64,000 nucleotides of DNA from Bacillota bacterium (GTDB lineage Bacteria; Bacillota; Clostridia; Tissierellales; Tissierellaceae), in the NCBI GenBank assembly GCA_023388495.1, contig JAEWGC010000044.1, positions 62,001 through 126,000 of the forward strand. Reading direction: 5' to 3'. Shown piece after piece: positions 13,238 to 20,640 of this stretch. Below the pieces are notes generated by a model that worked only from the letters and a program-made list of their open reading frames with translations, did not search any database and was not told the origin of the DNA. A program made the translations under genes and the position numbers. The first letter of the stretch is position 1, and every line of letters begins with the position of its first letter.

Positions 13238-14290
13238 TTAATTAGCTTTAAACCATCCTCTAGTATTATTAGCTATCCTAACGAGAGTAAGCATCACTGG
13301 AACCTCAACAAGTACACCTACTACAGTTGCAAGTGTGGCTCCAGAGTCAAGTCCAAACAAGGATATAGCAACGGCTACGGCTAATTCAAAGAAGTTCGAT
13401 GCTCCAATCATACCAGCTGGTGCAGCGACATTATGAGGTAGTTTCCATGCCTTTGCCCATAAATAAGCCACAAAGAATATAAGGAAAGTCTGTATTATTA
13501 AAGGTACAGCAATTAACACTATATTCATAGGATTATCAACTATTATTTGACCTTGGAAAGAGAATATGATTATTAAGGTTAATAAAAGTCCTATTATTGT
13601 AACATTGCCAAACTTTGGAATAAAAGTCTTTTCAAAGTACTCTAATCCTTTATTTTTTGTAATTATAACCCTTGAAATCCAACCAGCTCCTAAAGGTATA
13701 ACTACAAATAATACAACTGATAAAAACAATGTATTCCAAGGAATTGAAATATTACTCATACCTAATAAGAAAGCAACTATAGGAACAAAACCAACTAATA
13801 TTATAAGATCATTTGTAGCTACTTGAACAAGAGTATATGCCGGATCTCCTTTAGTTAGATGACTCCAAACAAATACCATGGCCGTACAAGGTGCTGCCCC
13901 TAGAAGCACTGCTCCTGCAAGATAATCCTTTGCTAAATCTGGAGATATAAAACTATTAAATACTATATCGAAGAAAAATCTGGCTATTAAATACATTGTA
14001 AATGGTTTAATTAACCAATTTGAAACCCATGTAATTATAAGTCCTTTAGGATTTTCACCAACTTTTTTTATACTACGAAAATCAACCTTTAACATCATAG
14101 GGTAAATCATTAACCATATAAGAATTGCAACAGGCACAGAAACCTTTGCATATTCAAAATTACCTAAAAACTCAGGTATCCCAGGAAGATATACTCCAAT
14201 AAGTACTCCTACTATCATACATACGGCTACCCATACTGTAAGATATCTTTCAAAGAAACTAATCCCAGATTTTAAACTTTCTTTTGCCAT
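13238..14290 (-). CDS. acr3: ACR3-family arsenite efflux transporter
   Basis: A membrane protein of about 350 residues with ten predicted hydrophobic segments, of the ACR3 (bile/arsenite/riboflavin) superfamily. The motif AAPCTAMVFVWS contains the conserved cysteine needed for arsenite transport, and GMIGASNFFELAVAVAISLFG is the family's C-terminal signature. It extrudes arsenite using the proton gradient. Several ATGs occur at the start; I use the third of the ATG cluster because AAGGCGG then has normal spacing, and an ATG 18 bases earlier lies before that site. It directly follows arsR and precedes arsC. Confidence 0.95.
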   Translation of the reverse strand: MAKESLKSGISFFERYLTVWVAVCMIVGVLIGVYLPGIPEFLGNFEYAKVSVPVAILIWLMIYPMMLKVDFRSIKKVGENPKGLIITWVSNWLIKPFTMYLIARFFFDIVFNSFISPDLAKDYLAGAVLLGAAPCTAMVFVWSHLTKGDPAYTLVQVATNDLIILVGFVPIVAFLLGMSNISIPWNTLFLSVVLFVVIPLGAGWISRVIITKNKGLEYFEKTFIPKFGNVTIIGLLLTLIIIFSFQGQIIVDNPMNIVLIAVPLIIQTFLIFFVAYLWAKAWKLPHNVAAPAGMIGASNFFELAVAVAISLFGLDSGATLATVVGVLVEVPVMLTLVRIANNTRGWFKAN

Positions 14291-14309
14291 CATCATTCCG
14301 CCTTTCATA

Positions 14310-14633
14310 TTATTTGCAGCCGCATTTTGATATATCTTTGCATATGCAATCTTCTGTATCTGTTACGATATTCATCAAAAATAAAATAATCTTATTACAT
14401 TCCACTAAGTTTAAAGAATAGTAATTCCAAATCCCATCTTTTCTAGCGTTTACTAAATTAGAATCCATCAAAACCTTCATATGATGTGAAAGTGTTGGTT
14501 GGGAAAAATCAAAATGTTCCAATATATCACAGGCGCACATCTCGCCACAAGATAATATATCCATAATTTGAAGCCTCTTTGAATCAGATAATGCCTTAAT
14601 GATTTTTGAACTCTCTTCGTAATTAACTTTCAT
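14310..14633 (-). CDS. arsR: ArsR-family arsenite-responsive repressor
   Basis: A 107-residue winged-helix repressor. The segment GEMCACDILEHF gives the CxC metalloid-binding pair at the start of the recognition region and FSQPTLSHHMKVL is the recognition helix. Five further cysteines lie at the C-terminus (CICKDISKCGCK), more than in typical ArsR, and could widen or strengthen metalloid binding. It heads the ars operon and should repress it by binding the palindrome at 14646-14667. Its stop lies near the acr3 ribosome binding site, consistent with translational coupling. Confidence 0.93.
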   Translation of the reverse strand: MKVNYEESSKIIKALSDSKRLQIMDILSCGEMCACDILEHFDFSQPTLSHHMKVLMDSNLVNARKDGIWNYYSLNLVECNKIILFLMNIVTDTEDCICKDISKCGCK

Positions 14634-14645
14634 TCAATCACTCCC

Positions 14646-14700
14646 TATATAGACGTTATTCTATATAATAAATTATAAGCGCGTACATAAGCGTTGTCAA
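14646..14700 (-). promoter_or_regulatory. ars operon promoter and ArsR operator
   Basis: On the minus strand TTGACA (14695-14700) and TATAAT (14672-14677) have a 17-bp spacer. Directly downstream lies the palindrome TATATAGA-N6-TCTATATA (14646-14667), placed where a bound repressor would block transcription. Confidence 0.8.
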
Positions 14701-14816
14701 TGCATATATAAATATTATAATAGATTCGCATACATAGATAGAAATTAATATATATTATCTATATAATAGTATTATAATTTCTTCCATATTTACATTATTT
14801 AATTTATTTATAATTC

Positions 14817-14877
14817 TTGACAAAACTAATAACCTGAATTAATATGAACATATAAAGATATGCCCATATAGGCATAT
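14817..14877 (+). promoter_or_regulatory. Promoter and ArsR-type operator of the cobW unit
   Basis: TTGACA (14817-14822) and TAATAT (14840-14845) have a 17-bp spacer. A palindrome ATATGCC-N6-GGCATAT follows at 14858-14877 in the initially transcribed region. It has the same half-site geometry as the ars operator but a different core, so it probably binds the second ArsR-type protein (15859-16206). The rest of the 14634-14909 intergenic region is A+T-rich with no gene. Confidence 0.7.
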
Positions 14878-14909
14878 AGGAATATGGATAACTTAAGGAG
14901 GTATATTTT

Positions 14910-15842
14910 ATGGAAAAAAAAACAAAATTGTATTTGCTTACAGGTTTTTTAGGTGCAGGAAAAACTACTTTTTTAACTAAAGTTCTTAATGAATTAGAAG
15001 GTAGGAAAGTAGCAGTAATAATGAATGAGTTTGGTAAGGTGGGAATAGATGGAACTATAATTGAAAAGGAAGGTATGGAACTTGTAGAAATAAATAGAGG
15101 TTCAATATTTTGTTCTTGCTTACAGCTCTCTTTTGTATCCGCTTTAACAGAAATGGCAGATAGAAATATGGAATTTGTATTTGTTGAAAGCTCAGGTTTA
15201 GCTGACCCATCTAATATAGGAGAGTTTTTAGAAGCTGTGAAGGTGGTTAAAGGAGATGTATATGATTATAGTGGAGCTGTTTGTTTAGTAGATGGTGTAA
15301 ATTTCTTAGAGCAAGTAGAGGATATAGAAACTGTAGAAAGACAGCTTAAATTCTCTCATCTAGTGATTTTATCTAAAGTAGACTTAATAGATGATAATAA
15401 ATTAAATAAAGTTAAAGAAAAGATTAGAGAGTTAAATGAAAGAGTAGAGATTGTGGAATCTATAAATGGAAATATAGATTATAACTTCTTAGAAAAAGAT
15501 CTTTTAGAAGAAAATTGGGTTGGAGTAGAAGACACTACTAATACCCCTGAAAACAAACCAAAGACTTTAACTTTAACCTATGACGGTGAATTGACAAAGG
15601 AAAAGCTTACTAGGTTTCTAGATATTATAAAGAAAGATAGTTATAGAATAAAGGGATTCTTTAAGCTAGAAGATGGCTGGAATCAAGTAGATGTGGTAAA
15701 TAAAACCATAGATTACAAACTGACAGATAAAGGTGAAAATATATCTGAATTAATAATTATATCCAAAATAGGGGCACAGATAATCAGACCAATATTCAAT
15801 ACTTGGGAAGAAGTAGTAGGAGAAGAAATGAAGTTAAGATAG
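14910..15842 (+). CDS. CobW/COG0523-family GTPase (putative metallochaperone)
   Basis: A 310-residue G3E GTPase. Walker A is GFLGAGKTT (12-20), the switch region is ESSGLADP and the guanine-specificity motif appears as SKVDL. COG0523 proteins normally carry a CxCC metal-binding motif after strand 2; here the same place reads FCSCLQ, keeping CxC but lacking the third cysteine. The C-terminal CobW domain is present but short and has no histidine tail. COG0523 members deliver zinc, cobalt, nickel or nitrile-hydratase iron; the client here is unknown. Start ATG has AAGGAGG. It leads an operon with an ArsR-type regulator and a small thioredoxin, so metal or metalloid stress is the likely context. 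Confidence 0.88.
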   Translation: MEKKTKLYLLTGFLGAGKTTFLTKVLNELEGRKVAVIMNEFGKVGIDGTIIEKEGMELVEINRGSIFCSCLQLSFVSALTEMADRNMEFVFVESSGLADPSNIGEFLEAVKVVKGDVYDYSGAVCLVDGVNFLEQVEDIETVERQLKFSHLVILSKVDLIDDNKLNKVKEKIRELNERVEIVESINGNIDYNFLEKDLLEENWVGVEDTTNTPENKPKTLTLTYDGELTKEKLTRFLDIIKKDSYRIKGFFKLEDGWNQVDVVNKTIDYKLTDKGENISELIIISKIGAQIIRPIFNTWEEVVGEEMKLR

Positions 15843-15858
15843 AGAGAGGAATGACTAG

Positions 15859-16206
15859 ATGGATAAATTATTGAATTATTTTAAACTACTTTCTGATGAG
15901 ACTAGGCTTAGGATAATGGTGCTTTTGTTTCATAATGAGTTGTGTGTGTGTCAGATTTGTGGTATTACAGGTATATCTCAACCTAATGTTTCAAAACATC
16001 TTGCTAGACTTAGGGATATAGGATTAGTAAAAGATGAGAGAAAAGAGCAGTATACTTTCTATTCTTTAAATATAGAAGATAAAGTATTGGAAAATATTTT
16101 ACAGGAGATAGTAAATAATATTAATGACTATCCAATTCTGAGATTAGATATAGAGAAAAGTAAAGCCGCAGCAAAATATATTGAATTAGCAAATATGATT
16201 AAGTAA
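15859..16206 (+). CDS. ArsR-family metal/metalloid-responsive regulator
   Basis: A 115-residue winged-helix repressor. The segment ELCVCQICGITGISQPNVSKHLARLRDIGLV gives a CxC pair plus a third cysteine at the recognition helix, the arrangement of arsenite- or antimonite-sensing ArsR proteins. The C-terminus is helical. It starts 17 bp after cobW behind GAGAGGAATG and is followed by the small thioredoxin gene. It may autoregulate the unit through the palindrome at 14858-14877; the true inducer is uncertain. Confidence 0.9.
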   Translation: MDKLLNYFKLLSDETRLRIMVLLFHNELCVCQICGITGISQPNVSKHLARLRDIGLVKDERKEQYTFYSLNIEDKVLENILQEIVNNINDYPILRLDIEKSKAAAKYIELANMIK

Positions 16207-16234
16207 GATTCCTATAGTAAAGGAGAAAATAAAA

Positions 16235-16468
16235 ATGATAATCAAAGTATTAGGTGCTGGTTGTTCAAAATGTGAAGAAGTAGAAAAAAATTTGAATATA
16301 GCTATTAAAGAATTAAATATAGATGCCAAAATAGAAAAGGTAGAGGATTTGATAGAAATTGTTAAGTATGGTGTTATGACAACACCTACTTTAGTAATAG
16401 ATGGAGAAATTAAATTCATTGGTAAAGTACCATCGGTGAAAGAACTAAAAAAAGTATTGTTTAAATAA
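16235..16468 (+). CDS. Small thioredoxin-fold protein (redox-active disulfide type)
   Basis: A 77-residue minimal thioredoxin-fold protein with active site GCSKC (Cys10, Cys13) and the cis-proline motif VMTTPTLVIDG. Such proteins often accompany arsP-type permeases and ars genes and may supply electrons to reductases or carry metal. It begins 28 bp after the regulator with AAAGGAG as ribosome binding site. A terminator shared with the convergent arsP gene follows. Confidence 0.88.
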   Translation: MIIKVLGAGCSKCEEVEKNLNIAIKELNIDAKIEKVEDLIEIVKYGVMTTPTLVIDGEIKFIGKVPSVKELKKVLFK

Positions 16469-16483
16469 AAGAAGATAAAACTA

Positions 16484-16520
16484 AAAATCCTAGTAAAGAT
16501 TAATTTTACTAGGATTTTCT
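16484..16520. terminator. Bidirectional terminator between thioredoxin gene and arsP
   Basis: A 14-bp stem (AAAATCCTAGTAAA and its complement) with a 7-base loop, ending in TTTT on one strand and in TTTTT on the other. Confidence 0.88.
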
Positions 16521-16522
16521 AT

Positions 16523-17527
16523 TTAAATAAACAAATAGCCGAAGATATTAAAGGCATATCCTATCACTAATATTCCCAATGTCACAACACCAACAAATAT
16601 TCCTAATAAATTTTTCTTAACCACCTTAGAAAGCATAATCATTGAAGGAAGGGAAAGAGCTGTTACTCCCATCATAAAAGATAAAGCTGTTCCTAGACCT
16701 ACTCCTTTTAATACTAATGCCTCTGCAATAGGTAATGTACCAAAGATATCTGCATACATTGGTATACCAACAAATGTAGCTATTAAGACAGAGTACCACT
16801 TATCTTGACCCAGTATAGCTGATATAAAAGACTCAGGAATATAGTTGTGAATAGCAGCACCGATTCCAACACCTATTAAAATATATAACCATACTTTTTT
16901 TATAATATCCGATACCTGATCCCTAGCAAAATCCATTCTATCTTTAACTGTTAATTCTTCTTGGGCTATATCAAGAACTGGATTATTAAAAACAAAAGGC
17001 TCAACATATTTTTCTAGCTTTAGTTTACTTATAACTGTTCCCCCAACTACGGCAAGGACTACACCAACTACGACATAAGCTATAGCTATTTTCCAATTAA
17101 ATATACTAGCTAACAAGATAACAGACGCCAAATCTACAAGAGGTGATGAGATCAAGAATGAAAAAGTAACTCCTATTGGTAGACCGGCACTGGTAAATCC
17201 AATAAACAATGGTATAGAAGAGCATGAGCAAAAGGGTGTAACAGTACCAAGCAAAGCAGCTAGTATATTTGCTGTAATACCATGAAATCTACCTAATATC
17301 TTCCTAGTTCTCTCTGGAGGGAAAAAGGATTGAATATAGGAAATACCAAATATCAGCACCGAAAGTAATATAAATATTTTAATGACATCGTAGATAAAAA
17401 AATGAATACTGCCGCCTAATCGGCCTTCAATGCTTAAACCAAAGACATTTTCTACAAGAAGCTTAATCAGATTAAAGAGCCATTCCATTTTAAGTAATTG
17501 CACATTTAGCCATTTTAAAATAACCAT
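16523..17527 (-). CDS. arsP: ArsP-type permease (organoarsenical efflux, COG0701)
   Basis: A 334-residue membrane protein of the DUF318/COG0701 permease family with two repeats of four to five hydrophobic segments. TPFCSCSSIPLFIGF and a second SLPSMIMLSKVV block are typical of ArsP, which exports trivalent organoarsenicals such as methylarsenite or roxarsone derivatives. A central charged loop (about 195-215) separates the halves. I start at ATG 17527, downstream of AGGAGATG; longer in-frame starts use TTG without a suitable site. It follows a third ArsR-type gene on the same strand, so it belongs to the metalloid island. Related permeases may carry other substrates. Confidence 0.85.
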   Translation of the reverse strand: MVILKWLNVQLLKMEWLFNLIKLLVENVFGLSIEGRLGGSIHFFIYDVIKIFILLSVLIFGISYIQSFFPPERTRKILGRFHGITANILAALLGTVTPFCSCSSIPLFIGFTSAGLPIGVTFSFLISSPLVDLASVILLASIFNWKIAIAYVVVGVVLAVVGGTVISKLKLEKYVEPFVFNNPVLDIAQEELTVKDRMDFARDQVSDIIKKVWLYILIGVGIGAAIHNYIPESFISAILGQDKWYSVLIATFVGIPMYADIFGTLPIAEALVLKGVGLGTALSFMMGVTALSLPSMIMLSKVVKKNLLGIFVGVVTLGILVIGYAFNIFGYLFI

Positions 17528-17583
17528 AAAATTATCATCTCCTAACTTAGAAGCAAAAAGCAAAAATAACAGTTCCCAGGCTT

Positions 17584-17853
17584 CTATATATTATTAAATA
17601 AGTCCTTTAATACATTTAATAAATCCTTATTAATGGAGTATTTCATCCATATACCATCCTTCCTTCCATGAACAAGTCCAGATTCACATAGAATTTTCAT
17701 ATGATAAGAAAGAGTAGGCTGTGTAATATGGAATTCTTCTAAAAGGTTACAAGCACAAAGTTCTCCCTCAGAGAGCATATGAAAGATTCTAATTCTTGTT
17801 TCATCTCCTAGGGCCTTTAATAGTAAAGCATAATCCTTATAAGTATTGTTCAT
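17584..17853 (-). CDS. Third ArsR-family repressor (arsP operon)
   Basis: An 89-residue winged-helix repressor, very similar in plan to the first ArsR: GELCACNLLEEFHITQPTLSYHMKILCESGLVHGRKDG. It has the CxC metalloid pair but lacks the cysteine-rich C-terminus of the protein at 14310-14633. It is the first gene of the leftward unit with arsP 57 bp downstream. Its promoter carries the palindrome TATAGA-N6-TCTATA, which is the same core as the ars operon operator, so the two repressors may cross-regulate. Confidence 0.92.
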   Translation of the reverse strand: MNNTYKDYALLLKALGDETRIRIFHMLSEGELCACNLLEEFHITQPTLSYHMKILCESGLVHGRKDGIWMKYSINKDLLNVLKDLFNNI

Positions 17854-17892
17854 ATTTTCACTTCCTTTCTGTATAATAGGATATTTTAGAAT

Positions 17893-17955
17893 ATAATAAA
17901 CATATAGATGAATATCTATATGTTTATTATATTACAACACATAGATAAGTGTCAA
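17893..17955 (-). promoter_or_regulatory. arsP operon promoter with ArsR operator
   Basis: On the minus strand TTGACA (17950-17955) and TATAAT (17926-17931) have an 18-bp spacer. A 17-bp-arm perfect palindrome (17893-17909 with 17914-17930) overlaps the -10 box and contains TATAGA-N6-TCTATA. Confidence 0.8.
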
Positions 17956-17989
17956 TGTCTTGTAATAATATCTTATAATTATATGGTGT

Positions 17990-18048
17990 AAATAAAATAA
18001 ATAATATCTATAGGAAGCAAATTGATATAGACATTATTTATTTTATTT
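17990..18048. repeat. 23-bp inverted repeat upstream of the TVP38/ynj-like operon
   Basis: Arms at 17990-18012 and 18026-18048 are reverse complements with one mismatch, separated by 13 bases (GGAAGCAAATTGA). The position 54 bp ahead of the first gene suggests a leader hairpin or a large operator; the inner ends carry TCTATA and TATAGA, echoing the ArsR half-sites nearby. Confidence 0.65.
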
Positions 18049-18101
18049 AAAATATTGTATATGTTAAAATTTAATCGGTATAAGGAAAAGGTGGGGATAG
18101 A

Positions 18102-18797
18102 ATGAAAAAAATGAATAAATCAACATGTATAAAAATAGTTGCTTTTCTAGGCTTAATAGGAATTTATTTATTTGTACCTGGAGTAAAGACAGTAGTTCAT
18201 GAAGTAGTTGAATTGTTTGCAAAGGGAGACATAGATATTATTAAAGGATATATACTTTCCTTTGGTATATGGGCTCCAATTATATCATTTTTACTTATGG
18301 TTTTTCAATCAGTGGCTGCGCCGCTACCAGCATTTTTAATTACCTTTGCCAATGCAGGGTTGTTTGGATGGGTCAAAGGAGCAATTCTTTCTTGGTCATC
18401 AGCCATGGCAGGGGCAGCATTATGTTTTTATATTTCAAGAATATATGGAAGAAATACTGCTGAAAAACTAACGTCTAAATTTGCATTAGATGAAGTAGAT
18501 AATTTCTTTGATAAATATGGTAACAATGCAATACTAATAGCTAGACTTCTACCATTCATATCCTTTGATATAGTTAGCTATGCAGCAGGATTGACTTCCA
18601 TGAGCTTTTGGTCTTTCTTTTGGGCAACTGGTCTTGGGCAACTTCCAGCAACTATTATTTATTCCTATGCAGGTGAAAAATTAACTGGCGGTGCAAGAAC
18701 TTTTGTCACTGGATTACTTATATTATTTGCCGTTAGTGCATTAGGATTCCTAATGAAGAAGATATGGGATGAGAAGAATAAGAAATCAGTTAATTAG
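18102..18797 (+). CDS. TVP38/TMEM64 (DedA-like) membrane protein
   Basis: A 231-residue membrane protein of the TVP38/TMEM64 (VTT domain) family with about six hydrophobic segments. The core shows SWSSAMAGAALCFYISRIYG and the family motif around ARLLPFISFDIVSYAAGLTSM. VTT proteins share a fold with DedA flippases and lipid scramblases; some are linked to selenite or metalloid handling. It is the first gene of a ten-gene unit and a second family member lies two genes further on, as in the E. coli ydjX/ydjZ pair. The substrate is unknown. Start ATG follows AAAGGTGGGGAT. Confidence 0.85.
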   Translation: MKKMNKSTCIKIVAFLGLIGIYLFVPGVKTVVHEVVELFAKGDIDIIKGYILSFGIWAPIISFLLMVFQSVAAPLPAFLITFANAGLFGWVKGAILSWSSAMAGAALCFYISRIYGRNTAEKLTSKFALDEVDNFFDKYGNNAILIARLLPFISFDIVSYAAGLTSMSFWSFFWATGLGQLPATIIYSYAGEKLTGGARTFVTGLLILFAVSALGFLMKKIWDEKNKKSVN

Positions 18798-18808
18798 AAA
18801 GTAAATAA

Positions 18809-18834
18809 GGGTTGCTTCCAAAAAGAAGCAATCC
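18809..18834 (+). other. Intercistronic hairpin between TVP38 and Fe-S genes
   Basis: GGTTGCTTC and GAAGCAATCC pair around a CAAAAA loop and are followed by TTTCATTGC, a weak T tract. It may be an attenuator or an mRNA-stabilising hairpin within the operon. Confidence 0.45.
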
Positions 18835-18866
18835 TTTCATTGCTTTAATAAAGAAGGTGGTAGTAA

Positions 18867-19976
18867 ATGAAAATATCAGATAAAACCATGAAAAGAATAA
18901 TTGAAGAAGAAGAGAAGTGTATTGGTTGCAATCTTTGTATGAAAGGCTGCCCTATGTTAGAAAGATTTTGTGATTCTCCAAAGAAATTGTTGAATAAGCT
19001 TAAAAATAGTGAAAGCTTTGGGTATGTCTTACCCTACTCATGTATGCTATGTGGATATTGTACTAAGGTATGTCCTAAGAAAGTAGATTTGAGGAGTTTA
19101 TTTTTAGAGTTTCGTCGAGATGTAGTTAAAGAAAACAATGGTAAAGTGCCTAAGGAACTCAATACTAAAGGAGTAGATTTACATCAAAAGCTTAGTTTCT
19201 CTAATTTATTTACATCCGATATTCAAAATTTAAATTCAGATATCATATTCTTTCCAGGCTGTGGACTTATTTCTTATAGTCCCAAGCTAGTGGAAAAGAC
19301 ATATAGTTATCTTAGGGATAAGATACAAGGCATAGGCATATATACTAAATGTTGCGGCAAGCCTACTGGGTTTTTAGGTAAGGATGAGAAATTTAAGGAG
19401 TATTATTCTATATTAGAAAGAGAATTTAAGGAAAAAAATGTTAAAAGAATAATTACAGGATGTCAAAATTGTTTTATGACCATAGGAAATAACAGTAAGA
19501 ATATAGAGGTAATTTCTTTGTGGGAGGTATTGGCTAAGGTAGGAATTCCAGAAGAGAAGATAGGTATGGGAAAAACGATAGATAGGGAGTTTACAATCCA
19601 TGACCCCTGCCCTACTAGGGATGTAGATATCATTCATAGTTCTGTTAGAAAAATAATAGATGATTTAGGTTTTGATTTAGAAGAAATGAAGCATAACAAA
19701 GGAAATACTCTTTGTTGTGGTTCTGGTGGCATGGTATCTGTAACCCAAAGCCATATAGCCAATACTCATACCATAAGAAGGGCTCAGGAAGCAAAAACTG
19801 AGTACATTATCACATATTGCCAAGAATGTGTAGAATCAATGCGTAGAGGTGGAAAGAAATCCTACCATATACTTGACTTACTATTCAATGAAGAATTGGA
19901 AAATATGAAACAAGAAAATCAAGATCTAATGACAAAATGGGCTAATAGATATAGAGGTAAAAATATAGGGAAGTGA
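18867..19976 (+). CDS. Fe-S oxidoreductase with two 4Fe-4S motifs and two CCG domains (HdrB/GlpC-like)
   Basis: A 369-residue cytosolic protein. The N-terminus has ferredoxin-type clusters CIGCNLCMKGCP and CMLCGYCTKVCP. Two CCG (heterodisulfide-reductase B-type) domains follow: FFPGCG...YTKCCGKP and HDPCPTRD...TLCCGSGG, with a further ITYCQECVES. This architecture is that of GlpC/HdrD-like electron-transfer subunits, which pass electrons between a flavoprotein or quinone and a disulfide or other acceptor. It lies between the two TVP38 genes, the place occupied by a ferredoxin-like protein in the E. coli ydjXYZ cluster. A role in reducing a transported sulfur, selenium or arsenic compound is inference only. 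Confidence 0.85.
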   Translation: MKISDKTMKRIIEEEEKCIGCNLCMKGCPMLERFCDSPKKLLNKLKNSESFGYVLPYSCMLCGYCTKVCPKKVDLRSLFLEFRRDVVKENNGKVPKELNTKGVDLHQKLSFSNLFTSDIQNLNSDIIFFPGCGLISYSPKLVEKTYSYLRDKIQGIGIYTKCCGKPTGFLGKDEKFKEYYSILEREFKEKNVKRIITGCQNCFMTIGNNSKNIEVISLWEVLAKVGIPEEKIGMGKTIDREFTIHDPCPTRDVDIIHSSVRKIIDDLGFDLEEMKHNKGNTLCCGSGGMVSVTQSHIANTHTIRRAQEAKTEYIITYCQECVESMRRGGKKSYHILDLLFNEELENMKQENQDLMTKWANRYRGKNIGK

Positions 19977-19980
19977 GAAT

Positions 19981-20640
19981 ATGAAGGATAGAAAATCTAT
20001 ATTAAGAGTAATATTTATGGCTATCTTAATAATAACTATAGTCTTATTAATGAATAAATTCAATATTTTTAAGGGTTACGGACCAAATGAAATTAGAGAT
20101 TATATACAAAAGAAAGGTGTCATGGCTCCAGTGATTTATGTAGCTTTATTATCATCTCTTCCCTTGCTGTTATTTCCTGACTCTGTTTTAGTAATTGCAG
20201 GTGGTATGATATTTGGTTTGTTCTGGGGAACTATGCTTACAACCATAGGCTCATTGATCGGAGCAGCCATATCATTTTATATATCTAGGAAATTAGGACA
20301 AGGAGTAGTCAAAAAACTTATAAAAAAGGAATTAGTCTTATTTGATAAGAAAAACAGTGGATTTTTTGTCATACTAATGTTGAGATTAATTCCCTTATTC
20401 CCCTTTAAGATAGTTAGTTATAGTGCAGGATTATCAGATGTAAGGTTCAAGGATTTTGCCTTAGCTACAACTATAGGTTCCTTACCAGGAATCATAGTGT
20501 ATACAAATCTTGGAGATAAAACTAATGTATTTGGGTCAAAAGATTTTTATTTATCCATAGGATTGTTAATAGGATTGTTTATAATTTCATTTATTATGAA
20601 GAAAGTATTTCAAAGAAAAGGAGAAGGTATCAATGAATAA
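19981..20640 (+). CDS. Second TVP38/TMEM64 (DedA-like) membrane protein
   Basis: A 219-residue VTT-domain membrane protein, paralogous to the one at 18102-18797. The core shows TTIGSLIGAAISFYISRKLGQG and LRLIPLFPFKIVSYSAGLSDV. It starts 5 bp after the Fe-S gene (AAGTGAGAATATG) and its stop overlaps the start of the lipoprotein gene by 8 bp, so all are one transcription unit. Two VTT proteins with one transporter suggest that both act on the same process at the membrane, but what they move is not known. Confidence 0.85.
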   Translation: MKDRKSILRVIFMAILIITIVLLMNKFNIFKGYGPNEIRDYIQKKGVMAPVIYVALLSSLPLLLFPDSVLVIAGGMIFGLFWGTMLTTIGSLIGAAISFYISRKLGQGVVKKLIKKELVLFDKKNSGFFVILMLRLIPLFPFKIVSYSAGLSDVRFKDFALATTIGSLPGIIVYTNLGDKTNVFGSKDFYLSIGLLIGLFIISFIMKKVFQRKGEGINE

